Assembly: GCA_037200685.1 (NCBI GenBank)
Contig: JBBCIG010000017.1
Location: 1 to 64,000 of the forward strand
Length of the DNA stretch: 64,000 nt
Origin: JAJKIP01 sp037200685
GTDB taxonomy: Bacteria > Bacteroidota > Bacteroidia > Chitinophagales > Chitinophagaceae
Reading direction: 5' to 3'
Shown here: in pieces, positions 1 through 8,663 of the stretch
Layout: each line of letters opens with the position of its first letter
Position numbering within the stretch: the stretch's first letter is position 1
Made by a program: the position numbers and the translations under genes
Notes under the pieces: generated by a model
What the model saw: only the letters and a program-made list of their open reading frames with translations
Databases searched by the model: none
What the model was told of the DNA's origin: nothing

Positions 1-1434
1 ATGGAGAAAAATGCTGAAAAAATCTGGACGAATTGTTTAAAGATCATCAAGGATATTGTTGAAAGGCAGCATTACAAAACATGGTTCGAACCTATTTCCC
101 CGGTTTCATTAAAAAACAATGTACTTGTCATACAAGTTCCCAGCCAATTCTTTTTTGAGTATATTGAAGAACATTATGTAAATTTATTAGCAAAGACATT
201 AAAGAGAGAGTTAGGAAAAGATGCAAGGTTGGAATATCGCATCATGGTGGACAGCGGAAACAGTAAGAACAAACCGCTAACGATGGATGTCACTGGTCAA
301 GGTTATAAAACTTATTCAAACAACGAAATGGATTTTCCATTGGTCATAAATAATCCTGTTAAGAACCCCTTCGTTATACCGGGTCTGAAGAAAATGCAGA
401 TCGACCCGCAGCTCAACTCCATCTATACATTCGAAACTTTTATAGAAGGTGATTGTAACCGGGTGGCACGCCGTGCTGGTAAAACAGTAGCGGAAAAACC
501 GGGTACGAATTCTTTCAACCCTTTAGTTATATATGGTGGTGTGGGCCTCGGCAAAACGCATTTGGCACAAGCGATCGGTAACGAAGTGAAGAGAGTGCAG
601 CCTGGTAAAGTGGTATTATATGTAAGCTCCGAAAAGTTCATTAACCAGTTCATGGACCACAGCCGCAACAATGCGATTAATGACTTTATACATTTTTACC
701 AGCTGATTGATGTATTAATAATAGATGATGTACAGTTCTTCAGCAAAGCTGAAAAGTCGCAGGATGCTTTCTTTGCCATCTTTAATCATTTACACCAGTC
801 GCAAAAACAGCTTATTCTCACTTCCGATAAATCACCCAAAGACTTAGAAGGCGTACAGGAAAGATTACTCAGCCGTTTCCGCTGGGGATTGAGCGCCGAT
901 CTTCAAATCCCGGATTATGATACACGTATCGATATCCTGGAAAAGAAAATGAGGAATGATGGCCTCGAAATGCCAAAAGAAGTGGTAAAATATATTGCTT
1001 ACAATATCAACAGTAATGTGAGAGAATTGGAAGGCGCATTGATATCACTGTTGGCACAATCTTCGCTTAACAGGAGAGAGATTGATTTAGATTTAGCGAA
1101 GAAAGTGTTACGAAACTTTATAAAATCATCCAGCAAAGAGATCACAATAGATACCATTCAGCGAATGGTATGTGAATACTTTGATGTGTCATACGATAAA
1201 CTGTTGCAGAAAACACGCAAACGGGAAATCGTTCAGGCCAGGCAGATTACGATGTACCTTGCCAAAGCCTTCACAAAAAATTCATTAAAAACAATCGGCG
1301 AACATTTTGGCGGCCGTGATCATACCACGGTTATTCACTCCTGCCAAACTGTAAAAGACCTGATGGATACGGATAGCGTGTTCAGGGAAAATGTGCTGGA
1401 ATTACAACAAAAAGTGCAGCTCGCTGCGATGTAA
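1..1434 (+). CDS. dnaA: chromosomal replication initiator DnaA
   Basis: Replication initiator that binds DnaA boxes at oriC, oligomerises with ATP and opens the duplex in the cytoplasm. The 477-residue product has the usual family length and layout: an N-terminal DnaB/partner-binding domain (about 1-90), a linker, an AAA+ core with Walker A GGVGLGKTH starting at residue 179 and Walker B LIIDDVQFF, and a C-terminal DnaA-box-binding domain with the signature GGRDHTTVIHS near residue 441. The ATG is the first base of the window, so no upstream promoter or origin can be judged. A strong hairpin terminator follows directly. No oddities seen. Confidence 0.98.
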   Translation: MEKNAEKIWTNCLKIIKDIVERQHYKTWFEPISPVSLKNNVLVIQVPSQFFFEYIEEHYVNLLAKTLKRELGKDARLEYRIMVDSGNSKNKPLTMDVTGQGYKTYSNNEMDFPLVINNPVKNPFVIPGLKKMQIDPQLNSIYTFETFIEGDCNRVARRAGKTVAEKPGTNSFNPLVIYGGVGLGKTHLAQAIGNEVKRVQPGKVVLYVSSEKFINQFMDHSRNNAINDFIHFYQLIDVLIIDDVQFFSKAEKSQDAFFAIFNHLHQSQKQLILTSDKSPKDLEGVQERLLSRFRWGLSADLQIPDYDTRIDILEKKMRNDGLEMPKEVVKYIAYNINSNVRELEGALISLLAQSSLNRREIDLDLAKKVLRNFIKSSSKEITIDTIQRMVCEYFDVSYDKLLQKTRKREIVQARQITMYLAKAFTKNSLKTIGEHFGGRDHTTVIHSCQTVKDLMDTDSVFRENVLELQQKVQLAAM

Positions 1435-1455
1435 AAGAGAAAATTCTAAATTATT

Positions 1456-1496
1456 AAATTCCAAATTCCATTCGTGGAATTTGGAATTTGTTTTTT
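1456..1496 (+). terminator. rho-independent terminator after dnaA
   Basis: A perfect 15-bp stem (1456-1470 with 1475-1489) closes on a TTCG tetraloop and is followed by a run of T. It starts 22 bases after the dnaA stop codon and should end that transcript. Confidence 0.85.
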
Positions 1497-1526
1497 GGGA
1501 TTTCTTATCGCTAATGATTATTTTTG
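1494..1526 (+). promoter_or_regulatory. Bacteroidota-type promoter for tRNA-Ser
   Basis: TATTTTTG at 1519-1526 fits the Bacteroidota -7 element TAnnTTTG. A TTTG at 1494-1497 lies 21 bases upstream as the -33 element, slightly longer than the usual 19-20. Transcription would start a few bases before the tRNA at 1549. The -33 part overlaps the T tract of the dnaA terminator. Confidence 0.5.
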
Positions 1527-1548
1527 CACCCCTTAAATGAATCAGCCC

Positions 1549-1637
1549 GGTGAGGTGGATGAGTGGCTGAAATCAGTAGTTTGCTAAACTGCCGTACGGG
1601 TTAAACTGTACCGAGGGTTCGAATCCCTCCCTCACCG
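1549..1637 (+). tRNA. tRNA-Ser (anticodon GCT)
   Basis: The acceptor stem GGTGAGG (1549-1555) pairs with CCTCACC (1630-1636), leaving discriminator G1637. The anticodon stem GTAGT/ACTGC encloses loop TTGCTAA, giving anticodon GCT. A long variable arm and the T loop GGTTCGAATCC are present, as expected for serine tRNA of 89 bases. CCA is not encoded. An imperfect inverted repeat (1529-1540 with 1641-1651) flanks the gene. Confidence 0.95.
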
Positions 1638-1812
1638 CAATCATTTAGGGGAATTAAGTTGGGATGCCAACTGTAGTTTTTCATGGCATCGCCGGTTGCG
1701 ACGCTCCGTTCATCTTTCTGTTCGCTATTCAGCAGGGGCATGGTTCATAGTTCATGGCTCATAGCCAGATATCTATTATCATTCTTCATTCCTACTAATT
1801 ACTTAAAACTTA

Positions 1813-2346
1813 CTACTTGACAGCTTCCGGGTAAGTAGCTTTAATAAAATCAAACATCCTGTCAGCTTCCCAGCCGTTATTATACTTTTCACCATTGATA
1901 AAAAAAGTAGGTGTAGCATTCACACCGCTATAGATACCACTTTCAAAATCGGTTTCCACTTTTTCCATTAATTCCCGTCTTTCCATATCCTCTTCAAACT
2001 TTTTCATATCCAGCCCTACCCTGCCGGCATAATCAAATATAGAATCAGGATCAAGAAACTCCTGGTTCTCAAATATGATGTCATGCATTTCCCAATACTT
2101 TCCCTGCAGCGCCGCAGCTTCCGTAGCCGCCGCAGCTATCATTGCTGCTTCATGAATTTTAACAAGCGGGAAATTTCGGAAAACAAATTTCAACTGGTCG
2201 CCTAAAAGTTGTTGTAATTTTTTTACAATAGGATAAGCTTTGCCACAATGAGGACATTGGTAATCGCCATACTCCACCAGCTCAATCATTGCTTTTTCAT
2301 TTCCTTCGATATGATCTTTTCCAGATACAGGCGGTCGTAACGACAT
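1813..2346 (-). CDS. DsbA-family thioredoxin-fold oxidoreductase
   Basis: Thiol-disulfide oxidoreductase of the DsbA/Thioredoxin_4 group, 177 residues. The active site CPHC is at residues 31-34 and the cis-proline loop reads NATPTFF. A helical insertion lies between the two thioredoxin halves, as in DsbA. There is no signal peptide, so a cytoplasmic place is likely, unlike classical DsbA. The upstream peroxiredoxin gene ends only 10 bases before the start, so the two probably form a redox-stress operon. The physiological substrate is not evident. Confidence 0.85.
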   Translation of the reverse strand: MSLRPPVSGKDHIEGNEKAMIELVEYGDYQCPHCGKAYPIVKKLQQLLGDQLKFVFRNFPLVKIHEAAMIAAAATEAAALQGKYWEMHDIIFENQEFLDPDSIFDYAGRVGLDMKKFEEDMERRELMEKVETDFESGIYSGVNATPTFFINGEKYNNGWEADRMFDFIKATYPEAVK

Positions 2347-2356
2347 AGCAGGTTAT

Positions 2357-2836
2357 TTAAACTGAAAGATTTGATTGCACGCTGTTCATTTCTTCCAGCG
2401 CATCCATTATTCCGTCAGCACCGGGATTCATACCTACAGGTGATAAATAACTCCAGCGGATGATGCCTTCTTCATCCAACACATATAAAGCCCTCCTGCA
2501 TTCACCAATCTTTTCATCATATACCTGGTATAAATTGGCAACTGCTCCCTTTGGTTCAAAATCGGCCAACAAAGGAAAATGTAACTTTCTCTCCTGGCTA
2601 AAAGCCATATGGCACCATTTACCATCTACTGAAATACCGACCAGCTCCGCATTATGTTTATGAAAATATTTCAACATCTCGTTGTACAATGCCATCTGGT
2701 CGCCGCAAACAGGGCTCCAGTCCGCGGGATAAAACGCCAGGATCACTCTTTTACCCCTGAATTCTTCAAGGCTTATTCTTTGATCCGGCGTGGCGAATAA
2801 ACTAAAATCAGGTGCTTTTGTTCCATTCGAAAGCAT
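2357..2836 (-). CDS. peroxiredoxin (AhpC/TSA family)
   Basis: Cysteine-based peroxidase reducing H2O2 or organic hydroperoxides, 159 residues. The peroxidatic motif PxxxSxxC is seen as P37, S41 and C44 (PADWSPVC); serine in place of the usual threonine is tolerated in the family. The start MLSNGTKAPDFSL gives the normal thioredoxin-fold beginning and no signal peptide. No certain resolving cysteine was assigned, so a 1-Cys (AhpE-like) or atypical 2-Cys mechanism is possible. The following DsbA-like gene, 10 bases downstream, could supply reducing power (inference). Confidence 0.9.
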   Translation of the reverse strand: MLSNGTKAPDFSLFATPDQRISLEEFRGKRVILAFYPADWSPVCGDQMALYNEMLKYFHKHNAELVGISVDGKWCHMAFSQERKLHFPLLADFEPKGAVANLYQVYDEKIGECRRALYVLDEEGIIRWSYLSPVGMNPGADGIMDALEEMNSVQSNLSV

Positions 2837-2972
2837 AGGCGAAATTCTTTTTTTCTGAATTTTAAATTTAGCGATTTTGGAGAATTTATCGGTAGATTTT
2901 TATACAGGTGCGAAGGAAATTTCGCACAGAGAAAAAGAGAGAAAGAGAAAATAAAGTCCCGTAATGTTTAGT

Positions 2973-4160
2973 TTAACTTTTACGCTTGAAATAAAATGTA
3001 AACAAGTATAATACGCCGCGGATAAATTCATAAGAAATCCATCCCCTTACCCGTCTGAAAAGAGTTCGTCTTTTGTTATAATATTCTTTGGTAATAGCGA
3101 TGCAATCTTTATCAATTATTTCCTGCAACATGCTCTCCGTCTCTTTCGCAAACTTTGGGTCCTGCACATTCATATTTAATTCGATGCTCGCATAAGCACT
3201 GATATCATTAATATTATAGGAACCGATCGTCATCCATTGGCTATCGCAGACGGCGATCTTTCCATGCAATACATTGCGCTGGTATTCGTACAGCTCAATA
3301 TTATTTCGCAATAACCAGTTGTACATATACCGCTCCGCATATTTAGAAAGCATTACATCAGATACACCCGCTGTTATTACTTTGATCTTTACCCCTCTTT
3401 TCGCTGCATACATTAAATAGCGTCGTATGATCCTCCCCGGTAAAAAATAAGCGCATAAAATAGTGATATGAGAAGTAGAATTGCGCAGCATATGAATATA
3501 CGTCGCTGATATTTCATTTTTTCTCCGCACCCAATCATTCCTTCGCATGCTTACTTTGCTGCCTTCCGATGCAGGGATATCATATTTTATTTGTTGTTGT
3601 TCGCAGGAAGTCGGCGCCATTTTTTTGGGAAAATTTTTCCAGGTCTTCCAGCAAAGAATGCATAATTCTTTTGCCACTTCTCCTTCAATATGCAAAGCAA
3701 AATCAAGCCATGCAGGTTTATCCGCCGTATCATTATAACGATCAGTGACATTTACACCTCCTACCAATGCATAGATGCCATCACAAACCGCCACTTTATG
3801 ATGCATTCGTCTTCCAAAATAAAAATAGCTGCTTTTTAAAAGGGGATTAAAAAAACGGAATTGAATACCGGCTTCACGCAATTCATTTATAAAAGAACGG
3901 GCGATAGATCTGGACGCATAGCCGTCTACTAACATATACACTTCCACTTTTCGTTTAACGGCTTCCTTCAATGCATCCGCTACCAGCTTACCGGTTTCAT
4001 CATCATTATAAATATAAGTTTGAAGATGAAAGCTTTCTTTCGCCGCATTGATCATTTCCAGCAGGCAATCAAAATAAGGCTTGCCGCCCCGCACTAATTT
4101 TATCCTGTTAAGTGTAGTGTAATTCTCAGACCTGTTTTTCTTCCGGAAACGCATTGGCAA
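2973..4160 (-). CDS. phospholipase D-like / cardiolipin synthase-type protein
   Basis: Member of the phospholipase D superfamily, 395 residues, with two HxKxxxxD motifs: HHKVAVCD at residues 120-127 and HGKIAVCD near residue 300. Two motifs in one chain form one active site through a phosphohistidine intermediate. Paired motifs with GGVNVTDRY and GSYNIND after them resemble bacterial ClsB-type cardiolipin synthases, which make cardiolipin at the inner membrane. It lacks the N-terminal membrane helices of ClsA. Another phosphatidyltransferase or phospholipase function cannot be excluded. Confidence 0.85.
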   Translation of the reverse strand: MPMRFRKKNRSENYTTLNRIKLVRGGKPYFDCLLEMINAAKESFHLQTYIYNDDETGKLVADALKEAVKRKVEVYMLVDGYASRSIARSFINELREAGIQFRFFNPLLKSSYFYFGRRMHHKVAVCDGIYALVGGVNVTDRYNDTADKPAWLDFALHIEGEVAKELCILCWKTWKNFPKKMAPTSCEQQQIKYDIPASEGSKVSMRRNDWVRRKNEISATYIHMLRNSTSHITILCAYFLPGRIIRRYLMYAAKRGVKIKVITAGVSDVMLSKYAERYMYNWLLRNNIELYEYQRNVLHGKIAVCDSQWMTIGSYNINDISAYASIELNMNVQDPKFAKETESMLQEIIDKDCIAITKEYYNKRRTLFRRVRGWISYEFIRGVLYLFTFYFKRKS

Positions 4161-4186
4161 AAGTTAGACAATCATTATTCAAAAGA

Positions 4187-5197
4187 TTAATTTCCTTTTA
4201 TTCTTCTTAAAAAGGCACGAATAGAATTCTTATCCCAGTTGGCAAAACGGCCACGTTGTACCACAAGGTCATTTCCACCCGCCTCTTGCATATAATAATG
4301 AAATACAAATTTCTCCCGCGGGTTATACCATCCAATGATTTGCCCGAAGCGAAGATCATTGAACACAAGGGTATCATGCCATTTTTCAATCGTATAAAAT
4401 TCCTGGGAGAAACGAACCAGTTGATGAAGGTCCTCATGTTCTTTCACCGGCTCCACTAATACATCATTGCGGGGGAAATATTGAAAGTTGATTTCTTTTT
4501 TACTGTCAAATATGGAACGATAACCAACATAATAGCCGCTGTCATTACCGGCGACTACATACCAGAGCCAGTTTTGCAAAGGTGCAGGTGTGGTAAAATA
4601 ACGGGTATATGCAATTTGTTGTTTTTTCAAAATGTCTTTTACGCCGTTATTTATTAATAGCTTATTGAACAGGCAATAGATAAGGTAAATGGCGCTGAGA
4701 CCAAGGCCCATCTTCCACCATCTTTTTCTTTTAGGAGATTGCTTCTTCAAAATAAGAAGCGCCACAAAAGCGATCCCCGTCCATATGGAAAAAAAAGGAT
4801 CGGCTACATAAATTGCATTAAAAGAAATCCGCTGATGATTAAAAGGCTCAAACCAACCGACACCATAATTATTAAAAGCGTCTATAAATACATGAATGAA
4901 AATGACGCCACCGAAAAACAACAGCCATCTTGCGAATTTTATATTATGCGGCCGGTGCCATTTCTCCGCCATCAATGCAAGCAACAATGCAAGAAGAATG
5001 CAAAATAAAAATGAATGCGTAAATCCCCGGTGTGCTAATAAGCCACTGGGTATATCCAGCCAGAAAGAAGCGACGAAATCAATATCGGGTGCGCTTTGCG
5101 CCAATGCTCCCCACAACATGGCTTTTTTTCCCAGCTTCTTTCCCGCAAATGCCTCTCCCATACAGGCGCCGAGTGCTATATGCGTGATGGAATCCAT
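4187..5197 (-). CDS. YdjM-like membrane-bound metal-dependent hydrolase
   Basis: Integral membrane protein of the YdjM/LexA-regulated hydrolase family, about 336 residues. I chose the ATG at 5197 because MDSITHIALG is the typical family beginning; an upstream ATG at 5242 would add 15 unusual residues. The metal-site signature is visible: DSITHIALG, then APDID, HRGFTHS and later HVFIDAFNNYG. Several hydrophobic segments follow (roughly residues 65-190), and a soluble C-terminal region of about 140 residues ends the protein. Substrate is unknown in the family. Confidence 0.85.
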   Translation of the reverse strand: MDSITHIALGACMGEAFAGKKLGKKAMLWGALAQSAPDIDFVASFWLDIPSGLLAHRGFTHSFLFCILLALLLALMAEKWHRPHNIKFARWLLFFGGVIFIHVFIDAFNNYGVGWFEPFNHQRISFNAIYVADPFFSIWTGIAFVALLILKKQSPKRKRWWKMGLGLSAIYLIYCLFNKLLINNGVKDILKKQQIAYTRYFTTPAPLQNWLWYVVAGNDSGYYVGYRSIFDSKKEINFQYFPRNDVLVEPVKEHEDLHQLVRFSQEFYTIEKWHDTLVFNDLRFGQIIGWYNPREKFVFHYYMQEAGGNDLVVQRGRFANWDKNSIRAFLRRIKGN

Positions 5198-5381
5198 TCT
5201 TTTATAATAAGCGGTAAAGGAGAATGATAAAAATAATGCCAAGTAAAAAAGAATACAAAGTATGTGATTTGCAGATAAATTAACCCGCCCGGCTGTAAGC
5301 TTTTATTTAATTAATTGTCTTCCCAATTTGATGCGGTGATATCGCTTATTTGACTTATTTTCGCAGCCCATTTTCAATGGA

Positions 5382-5455
5382 CGGGAGGTAGTTCAGGCCG
5401 GTAGAATACCTGGTTTGGGACCAGGGGGTCGCAGGTTCGAATCCTGTCCTCCCGA
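5382..5455 (+). tRNA. tRNA-Pro (anticodon TGG)
   Basis: The acceptor stem CGGGAGG (5382-5388) pairs with CCTCCCG (5448-5454), discriminator A5455. The anticodon loop TTTGGGA gives TGG, and the T arm GCAGGTTCGAATCCTG is standard. Total 74 bases without encoded CCA. A terminator follows at once. Confidence 0.95.
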
Positions 5456-5459
5456 CAAG

Positions 5460-5485
5460 AAGCTCTGAGAAATCAGGGCTTTTTT
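5460..5485 (+). terminator. terminator of tRNA-Pro
   Basis: A 9-bp stem (5460-5468 with 5473-5481, one G-T pair) with a GAAA loop is followed by a T run. It starts five bases after the tRNA. The rest of the gap to 5742 shows no gene or clear signal. Confidence 0.8.
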
Positions 5486-5742
5486 GTTGGATATATTATT
5501 CGTGAATCTTGCCTTCGATCTCGACTATAGTCATACACTATAATCCTTGAGAGGAATCGAAACCTTCTTTTTAAAGTTTAAACTTCATACCCCACAATTC
5601 TTAACCCCTTATATATTTACACACTTGCGGTATACCAATCCTCTGGGTTGTTTTTATACTTGTCAATTAGCTTCACTTGTTATGGTGCCATAGTTCAGGA
5701 CCCTGATCAAAATGACATACATATATGCCGGAATAAATTTTT

Positions 5743-6672
5743 TTAATATCCATGCGCCTTCAAATAATCATCCATTTCCTTTTTGGCCATCGGTAATTTG
5801 CCGGGATAATTATTCACCCAGTTCACAAAGTCTTTCTTGATCTCGTCAGTCCAGGTACCGTGTATTTGTCCTGAAAGATATTTTCCCTCGGCAAGTCGCA
5901 CCCGCTCGAACTGGTCGTGTATAGCCTGGAACTCTGCATCGATCACTAATTCTTCAACCAGGAAAGCAGGGATAAAAATTGTTCCGAACTGGTTTGCCAG
6001 CACTACATCACCAGGTAAAACGGTTGCACGGCCTACACGGATCGGCGCATTAATGCTGGTTAGTTGCATCTGGTTGATGGCAGAGGGATCGATTCCTTTT
6101 ACCCATGCGTTAAAACCATCGATCACTGATAATTCAGCCGCATCCCGGATAGATCCGTAGAATATAACACCTCTTTTTGACCTGCCATAAACAGAACTCC
6201 CCAGGCTTGAACCTATCAGGGTACCATCGGCGATCTTGCCGTAACCATCCGCTACATAAATATCTCCGGGAGTTAATATGTCAATTGGCCACAAGTTCTG
6301 TCCACCTTGCTGGGAACGGCTTTCAGCCTTGCCCTGTGCCTTCGCAAAATTATTAAGATCAGGTCTTAATGGCATATACTGGGCTGTTACTACCCGGCCT
6401 GTCATCACGCTGTCCGGATGCAGTATCTTCCATTCGCCTTCAAACTGGTTGAGATAACCTTTGGCCTTTAATTTTTCCCATGCTTCTTCGACAGTAATTT
6501 TTTTTAATCTTTCCAGAAGTGCATCTGATACTTTAGGACGCCCGTCTGCAGACCGCTCCCCCTTCCATTCTGTTGTTAATGCCTGAATAAATTCAGGGGA
6601 TGAGCCTAAACGTTGTGCCTTGGCGAAAAAACTGCAGCAAATGCATACTGCCAACAATAGTAGTTTGTTCAT
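5743..6672 (-). CDS. exported RraA-family protein (possible 2-oxo-acid aldolase)
   Basis: 309 residues. A signal peptide of about 19 residues (MNKLLLLAVCICCSFFAKA) precedes the RraA fold at about 100-260. The family includes pyruvate-forming HMG/CHA aldolases, oxaloacetate decarboxylases and the RNase E inhibitor RraA. Residues expected for the metal-dependent aldolase site are visible (ADGYGKIADG, then GSIRDAAEL with the Arg-Asp pair, then VLPGDVVLA). Export makes an RNase E role impossible. It lies downstream of a sugar-acid MFS gene in the same orientation, so cleavage of a 2-keto-3-deoxy sugar acid outside the cytoplasm is a reasonable but unproven role. Confidence 0.75.
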   Translation of the reverse strand: MNKLLLLAVCICCSFFAKAQRLGSSPEFIQALTTEWKGERSADGRPKVSDALLERLKKITVEEAWEKLKAKGYLNQFEGEWKILHPDSVMTGRVVTAQYMPLRPDLNNFAKAQGKAESRSQQGGQNLWPIDILTPGDIYVADGYGKIADGTLIGSSLGSSVYGRSKRGVIFYGSIRDAAELSVIDGFNAWVKGIDPSAINQMQLTSINAPIRVGRATVLPGDVVLANQFGTIFIPAFLVEELVIDAEFQAIHDQFERVRLAEGKYLSGQIHGTWTDEIKKDFVNWVNNYPGKLPMAKKEMDDYLKAHGY

Positions 6673-6797
6673 AATCGAAGTTTAAAATTTATTCCGCCTG
6701 CTATTAAGCGTACTTATCATGCTACATCCAGGCTTATCATTTTGTTGCTTTTATTAATTTGATCCAAACACTTGTTGTGATTTGTGATTTAAGTTTT

Positions 6798-8081
6798 TTA
6801 TTTCTTTTGTACAGCCGGTTTTTTTAAAGCGATCATCGTAAGTATTGCGGAAATAAAAAGAGAGCCTGCCATAAAGATGTAGGCGGCGCCCAGACCCGAA
6901 ACATTCACGCCTAAAATAGTAATAGAAGCGCGGGCTTTTAAATCACCCACGAGGAAGGAACCTGCAAATGAACCTAATGCACCAAAACTATTAATCAGGG
7001 CAATGGCCCCTGCGGTAACATTACCCGGTAAAATTTCCGTGATGGCCGCAAAGAAAGGTCCGTACGGCGCATACATCGTAGCACCGGCGATAACAAGTAA
7101 TACAAAGGAAAGCCAGAAATTATCCGCGCCGATAAGATAAGAGCAATAAAAAGCGAGGGCGCCAATAAAAAGAAAGGGCCAGATAAATATTTTCCGGTTC
7201 AATGTTTTATCTGAAAAATACGAAGCGCAAATCATACCGATTATTGCGAAAAGAAAAGGAACAGCCGTCAGCCAGCCGGTTGTTACAATATCCATATCCG
7301 GCGCGGCTTTAATGATGGAAGGGAGCCACATCACAAATCCATATACGCCGATGCTCCACAGTGCATATTGAAAACATAACAAGATGACCACTTTTGATTT
7401 GAAGGCGGCCATATAATTTTTTACCGGTTTAATGCCCTGTTGCTCTTTTTGCAACTGCTCTTCCAATGCTATCTTTTCATCTGGCGACAGCCATTTTGCT
7501 TTCGCAGGCTTATCAGCCACTACCACCCACCAGATAAAAGCCCATATAATAGCCGGGGCTCCTTCATAAATAAACATCCATCGCCAGCCCACAGCCTTAA
7601 TTAAATATCCTGATAAGATGGACATCCATAATATGGTGGCAGGATTACCGAGTATTAAAAAAGTATTGGCCCGTGAACGTTCTGATTTGGTGAACCACCG
7701 GCTTAGTAAAATGAGCATCGCCGGCATCACGGCGCTTTCTACAACGCCCAGCATAAAGCGGATAACAATTAACAGGTTCACATTACTGATCATACCTGTT
7801 GCCATGGCTAATGCGCCCCATAAGATCAATGACCAGAAGATAAGTTTCTTCGCACTCTTATTAGCCGCATAATGCGCACCGGGTATTTGGAAAAAGAAAT
7901 AACCCAGGAAAAAAAGTGAGCCAAGCAGGGAAGAAACTTTTGGAGTAATGCCGAGGTCACTTGCCATTTCACCTGCAGCCGCAAATCCAAAGTTCGCACG
8001 ATCGAGATAGGCAAGGCTGTAGGTAATAAAAGCTACAGGTATCAAACGGTACCAGCGGGATGGGGCAATCGTTTTATTCAT
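6798..8081 (-). CDS. MFS transporter, sugar-acid (ACS family) type
   Basis: Inner-membrane major facilitator with about 12 hydrophobic segments in 427 residues. The first helix carries LAYLDRANFGFAA, close to the DRxNxGxA signature of the anion:cation symporter branch that imports hexuronates, galactonate and glucarate. The sister FucP-type transporter upstream belongs to a different MFS branch, so this pair probably imports an acid sugar and a neutral sugar respectively. A long 582-bp upstream gap holds a triple 11-bp repeat at 8379-8405. RraA-like gene lies downstream. Substrate is inferred from family only. Confidence 0.85.
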   Translation of the reverse strand: MNKTIAPSRWYRLIPVAFITYSLAYLDRANFGFAAAGEMASDLGITPKVSSLLGSLFFLGYFFFQIPGAHYAANKSAKKLIFWSLILWGALAMATGMISNVNLLIVIRFMLGVVESAVMPAMLILLSRWFTKSERSRANTFLILGNPATILWMSILSGYLIKAVGWRWMFIYEGAPAIIWAFIWWVVVADKPAKAKWLSPDEKIALEEQLQKEQQGIKPVKNYMAAFKSKVVILLCFQYALWSIGVYGFVMWLPSIIKAAPDMDIVTTGWLTAVPFLFAIIGMICASYFSDKTLNRKIFIWPFLFIGALAFYCSYLIGADNFWLSFVLLVIAGATMYAPYGPFFAAITEILPGNVTAGAIALINSFGALGSFAGSFLVGDLKARASITILGVNVSGLGAAYIFMAGSLFISAILTMIALKKPAVQKK

Positions 8082-8663
8082 TGAGTGACGACTTTATAGA
8101 TGAAAGTAAATGCCGGTATAAATTTTAACCCGGCAATACCTGCACCTTATATTCTAAAAATACACTTTGTTTTGCTTGTTGTATCATGCACCGGTATGCA
8201 AAAAAAATCGAAAAAAGATACTTTTCTTATGTGAAGAAAAGTCATTTCATAAGCTGTTTAAAAAAATTAAAAAAAACCTCTTGTAGAAACAAAAGGTTTA
8301 CCTAAATGATTGCTATATAAAGTACTGACAGCTTAAGTCAGCTATCAAAACTGCTTTTGCATAGTTAAAGCTTAAGAGATAATTTCCCCTTAATTAATCC
8401 CTAATAGAATAACAAAAAAGAAAATAAACCGATTGCTTTTTATAAATACTTATTCCGGCTCTTCCATTCCTTTCATTTCCCGCCGGTACAAGGAAAAGCA
8501 GCAAATCTGCTATCACAGCCGGTTCTTTCTAAAACAGCTTAGTTAACCCGGGCCGGTATTCTTTCTTTATGTATATTTTATATTAAAGTCCCGATATCGG
8601 CACCGCCATACAACCAGTCATTCTGTGTACTGTTTTAAAACAAACGCTTATTTATTTTTTACA
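8082..8663. other. 582-bp intergenic region
   Basis: No plausible coding sequence seen. Besides the 11-bp-spaced repeat at 8379-8405 there is only a weak hairpin (AAACCT/AGGTTT near 8275-8300) and an A/T-rich background. It probably holds the long leader and promoter of the MFS gene at 8081. Confidence 0.5.
8379..8405. promoter_or_regulatory. candidate operator: triple 11-bp direct repeat
   Basis: ATAAT at 8379, TTAAT at 8390 and CTAAT at 8401, exactly 11 bp apart. About 300 bp upstream of the sugar-acid MFS gene. Same pattern as ten other sites in the window. Confidence 0.45.

Noticed and set aside
1..1812. oriC next to dnaA
   Set aside because: The sequence upstream of dnaA is outside the window, and I saw no cluster of DnaA boxes downstream of it.
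6682..6718. TTAAA at 6682 and TTAAG at 6704 (22 bp apart) upstream of the RraA-like gene as another operator
   Set aside because: The middle repeat is missing and the next candidate is out of step, so it does not meet the pattern of the other sites.
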